Shown one piece after another: positions 62,652 to 64,000 of a stretch of DNA of 64,000 nt. The DNA comes from Methylobacterium sp. 10 (GTDB lineage Bacteria > Pseudomonadota > Alphaproteobacteria > Rhizobiales > Beijerinckiaceae). A program made the position numbers and the translations under genes. The stretch spans positions 3,652,035-3,716,034 of the forward strand of contig NZ_KI912577.1 of the NCBI RefSeq assembly GCF_000519085.1, given 5' to 3'. How positions within the stretch are numbered: position 1 is the first letter of the stretch; the number at the start of each line of letters is the position of its first letter. Below the pieces are notes generated by a model that did no database searches, was not told the DNA's origin, and saw only the letters and a program-made list of their open reading frames with translations.

Positions 62652-63007
62652 CCGCCGAGATGACCGCCGAGATGACCGCCACTTGCCGGCCCGACGATCC
62701 GGGACCATTCGCGGAACCCTGGGAGGCGCAGGTCTTCGCCCTCGTGGTCGCCCTGCAGGAGCGGGGCCTGTTCACGCAGGAGGAGTGGGCGTGCGCCCTC
62801 GGGCGCACCATCCGGCCGGAGGGGAAGCCGGAAGCGGCGGCCGATTACGGACGCTGGCTCACGACCCTGGAAGCCCTGCTCGCCGAACGCGGTGTCACCG
62901 ACTCCGCGAGCGTTCGGGCCCGCAGCGACGCATTCCTGCGCGCCGCCACCGCGACCCCGCACGGCGAACCGATCCGGCTGGCCAACGACCCGCATCCGTC
63001 GCCCTGA
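62648..63007 (+). CDS. Nitrile hydratase accessory protein
   Basis: 119 residues from ATG 62648, overlapping nthB. A 12-bp unit (ATGACCGCCGAG) is present two and a half times at the start ([11 protein letters not shown]), so three ATGs are available. The rest is beta-like: PFAEPWEAQVFALVVALQER, FTQEEWACALGRTI and YGRWLTTLEALLAERGV. This is the activator/accessory protein that resembles the N-terminal half of the beta subunit and loads cobalt into the alpha subunit by subunit exchange in known systems. Confidence 0.88.
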   Translation: MTAEMTAEMTATCRPDDPGPFAEPWEAQVFALVVALQERGLFTQEEWACALGRTIRPEGKPEAAADYGRWLTTLEALLAERGVTDSASVRARSDAFLRAATATPHGEPIRLANDPHPSP

Positions 63008-63129
63008 GACGATCGTGTCGCCCTGCGGGGCCGTCTCTCCGCGCGTCGCGTCACGTCATGGATCTGGCGGAGCGGGCGCCGGCGGGGCATCCTGTGGGCT
63101 TATGCTCACCGACGAGAACGGACACGACC

Positions 63130-63327
63130 ATGGCAACGCCGCGCGACCTCAAGGTCCAGATGGCCGGCGAGACCCGCGCCCGTGAACGGGCGCAGGCCCT
63201 GGCCTCGGCCAGCGCCGTGCGGGCTCAGCGGGCCGAACTCGCCCTCAAGGACGCCCTGGCGGAGCGGGATGCGTGGAAGGAGAGGGCGCTCGCGGCGGAG
63301 GCGGCGCTCGGCGAGACCAAGCCATGA
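63130..63327 (+). CDS. Small coiled-coil protein, unknown
   Basis: 65 residues, an almost continuous charged Ala-rich helix (ETRARERAQALASASAVRAQ, then ELALKDALAERDAWKERALA). No domain recognised. It lies 122 bases behind the nitrile hydratase operon and may be its last member or independent. Confidence 0.5.
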   Translation: MATPRDLKVQMAGETRARERAQALASASAVRAQRAELALKDALAERDAWKERALAAEAALGETKP

Positions 63328-63440
63328 TTCTCGGCGTCGGACCATCCGGGCAGGGCCTCGGCGCGCTTGAGGTGACACGCCCGACCCGCTAACCCTTGTC
63401 ATGCAGGCTGACGATCGGCCTCCCACGAGACAGGCCGCCC

Positions 63441-64000
63441 GTGCGCGAAACGCTCACCCCGTTGCCGGAACCAGACCCCGCCGGAGCACGGCCGCCGCCT
63501 CGGGTGAGCAAGAAGAGCCGCCTGCGGACCTATTTCCTCACCGGCATCATCGTCGCCGGACCGCTGGCGATCACGATCTACATCACGTGGTGGTTCATCA
63601 GCCTCATCGACGGCTGGGTGAAGCCCCTGGTGCCGGCGAGCTACCTGCCGGACCATTACCTGCCCTTCTCGATTCCGGGCCTCGGCCTCGTCATCGCCTT
63701 CATCGCCGTGACACTACTCGGCTTCCTCACCGCCAACCTCGTCGGCCGCAGCGTGGTGGAGTTCGGCGAGGTGCTGCTGGCGCGTACCCCGGTGATCTCG
63801 GGCCTCTACAAGGGTCTGCGGCAGATCTTCGAGACGCTGTTCTCGGCCAACGGTACGTCGTTCCGCACCGTCGGGCTGGTGGAGTTCCCGGTGAAGGGGA
63901 CGTGGTCGGTAGTGTTCGTCTCGGCGCCGGCCGGTCCCGACGTGCAGACCGCGCTCGGCGAGGAGAACGACCATGTGGGCGTATTCCTGCCCTGCGCGCC
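63441..64000 (+). CDS. DUF502 family membrane protein, C-terminus outside window
   Basis: The first 186 codons from GTG 63441. After a proline-rich start come two membrane helices: LRTYFLTGIIVAGPLAITIY with the DUF502-typical TGxxxxxPxxIT, and GLGLVIAFIAVTLLGFLTAN. The family motifs LLARTPVISGLYKGLRQIFE and FRTVGLVEFPVKGTWSVVFV follow. DUF502 proteins are conserved membrane proteins of unknown function; in rhizobia and relatives they are commonly near recG. No ATG lies in frame upstream. Confidence 0.88.
   Translation, partial: MRETLTPLPEPDPAGARPPPRVSKKSRLRTYFLTGIIVAGPLAITIYITWWFISLIDGWVKPLVPASYLPDHYLPFSIPGLGLVIAFIAVTLLGFLTANLVGRSVVEFGEVLLARTPVISGLYKGLRQIFETLFSANGTSFRTVGLVEFPVKGTWSVVFVSAPAGPDVQTALGEENDHVGVFLPCA

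Overview
The window is chromosomal DNA of a high-GC alphaproteobacterium, most likely a Methylobacterium/Methylorubrum-type member of the Hyphomicrobiales. The clues are a PqqA precursor peptide, FlbT next to a flagellin, HWE-type histidine kinases, an alphaproteobacterial LexA box, the pairs glmU-glmS and opgG-opgH, and a nitrile hydratase operon. The genus is inferred from gene content, not from a database match.

Layout. 1-6.8 kb: an incomplete glycosyltransferase, a coupled cupin-like/GNAT pair, a flavin monooxygenase, a DUF892 ferritin-like protein and a shikimate-dehydrogenase paralogue. 6.9-13.2 kb: an orphan pqqA with terminator, LuxR-type regulators, an aldo/keto reductase and several small unknown genes. 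13.3-16.7 kb: rsgA, gpmA, a holin-like membrane protein and dinB with a LexA box. 17-25.5 kb: a signalling block with a receiver protein, a GAF/PAS/HWE kinase, a broken Crp/Fnr gene, a second HWE kinase without a sensor, an M20 peptidase, and a membrane kinase with its NarL-type regulator. 25.5-29 kb: two identical palindromes, a membrane protein with two ABM domains, a deaminase and a berberine-bridge-type oxidase. 29.3-37.8 kb: kdpFABC-kdpDE with two extra small membrane ORFs. 37.8-44.5 kb: a hydrolase, a HAD protein, a kinase-fold protein, a 251-bp IS3 derivative, a LysR/DoxX/LLM module and decayed genes. 44.5-49.3 kb: a small island at tRNA-Ser(UGA) bounded by a 37-bp direct repeat. 49.4-64 kb: flagellin/flbT, opgGH, glmU, glmS, an EEP-family hydrolase, the nitrile hydratase operon and an incomplete DUF502 gene.

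The most notable structures are these. Two copies of a 20-bp palindrome-containing sequence lie exactly 57 nt upstream of a NarL-type response regulator and of the divergent ABM membrane protein, which suggests a compact two-component circuit. pqqA stands alone as a transcription unit. A MITE-like IS3 relic supplies the stop codon of a LysR gene. Two families of dispersed repeats are present, one ending on translation starts and one built from roughly 26-bp inverted units. A hairpin lies in the flagellin leader where FlbT could act. Protein families are named from motifs read directly in the translations; no search was run.
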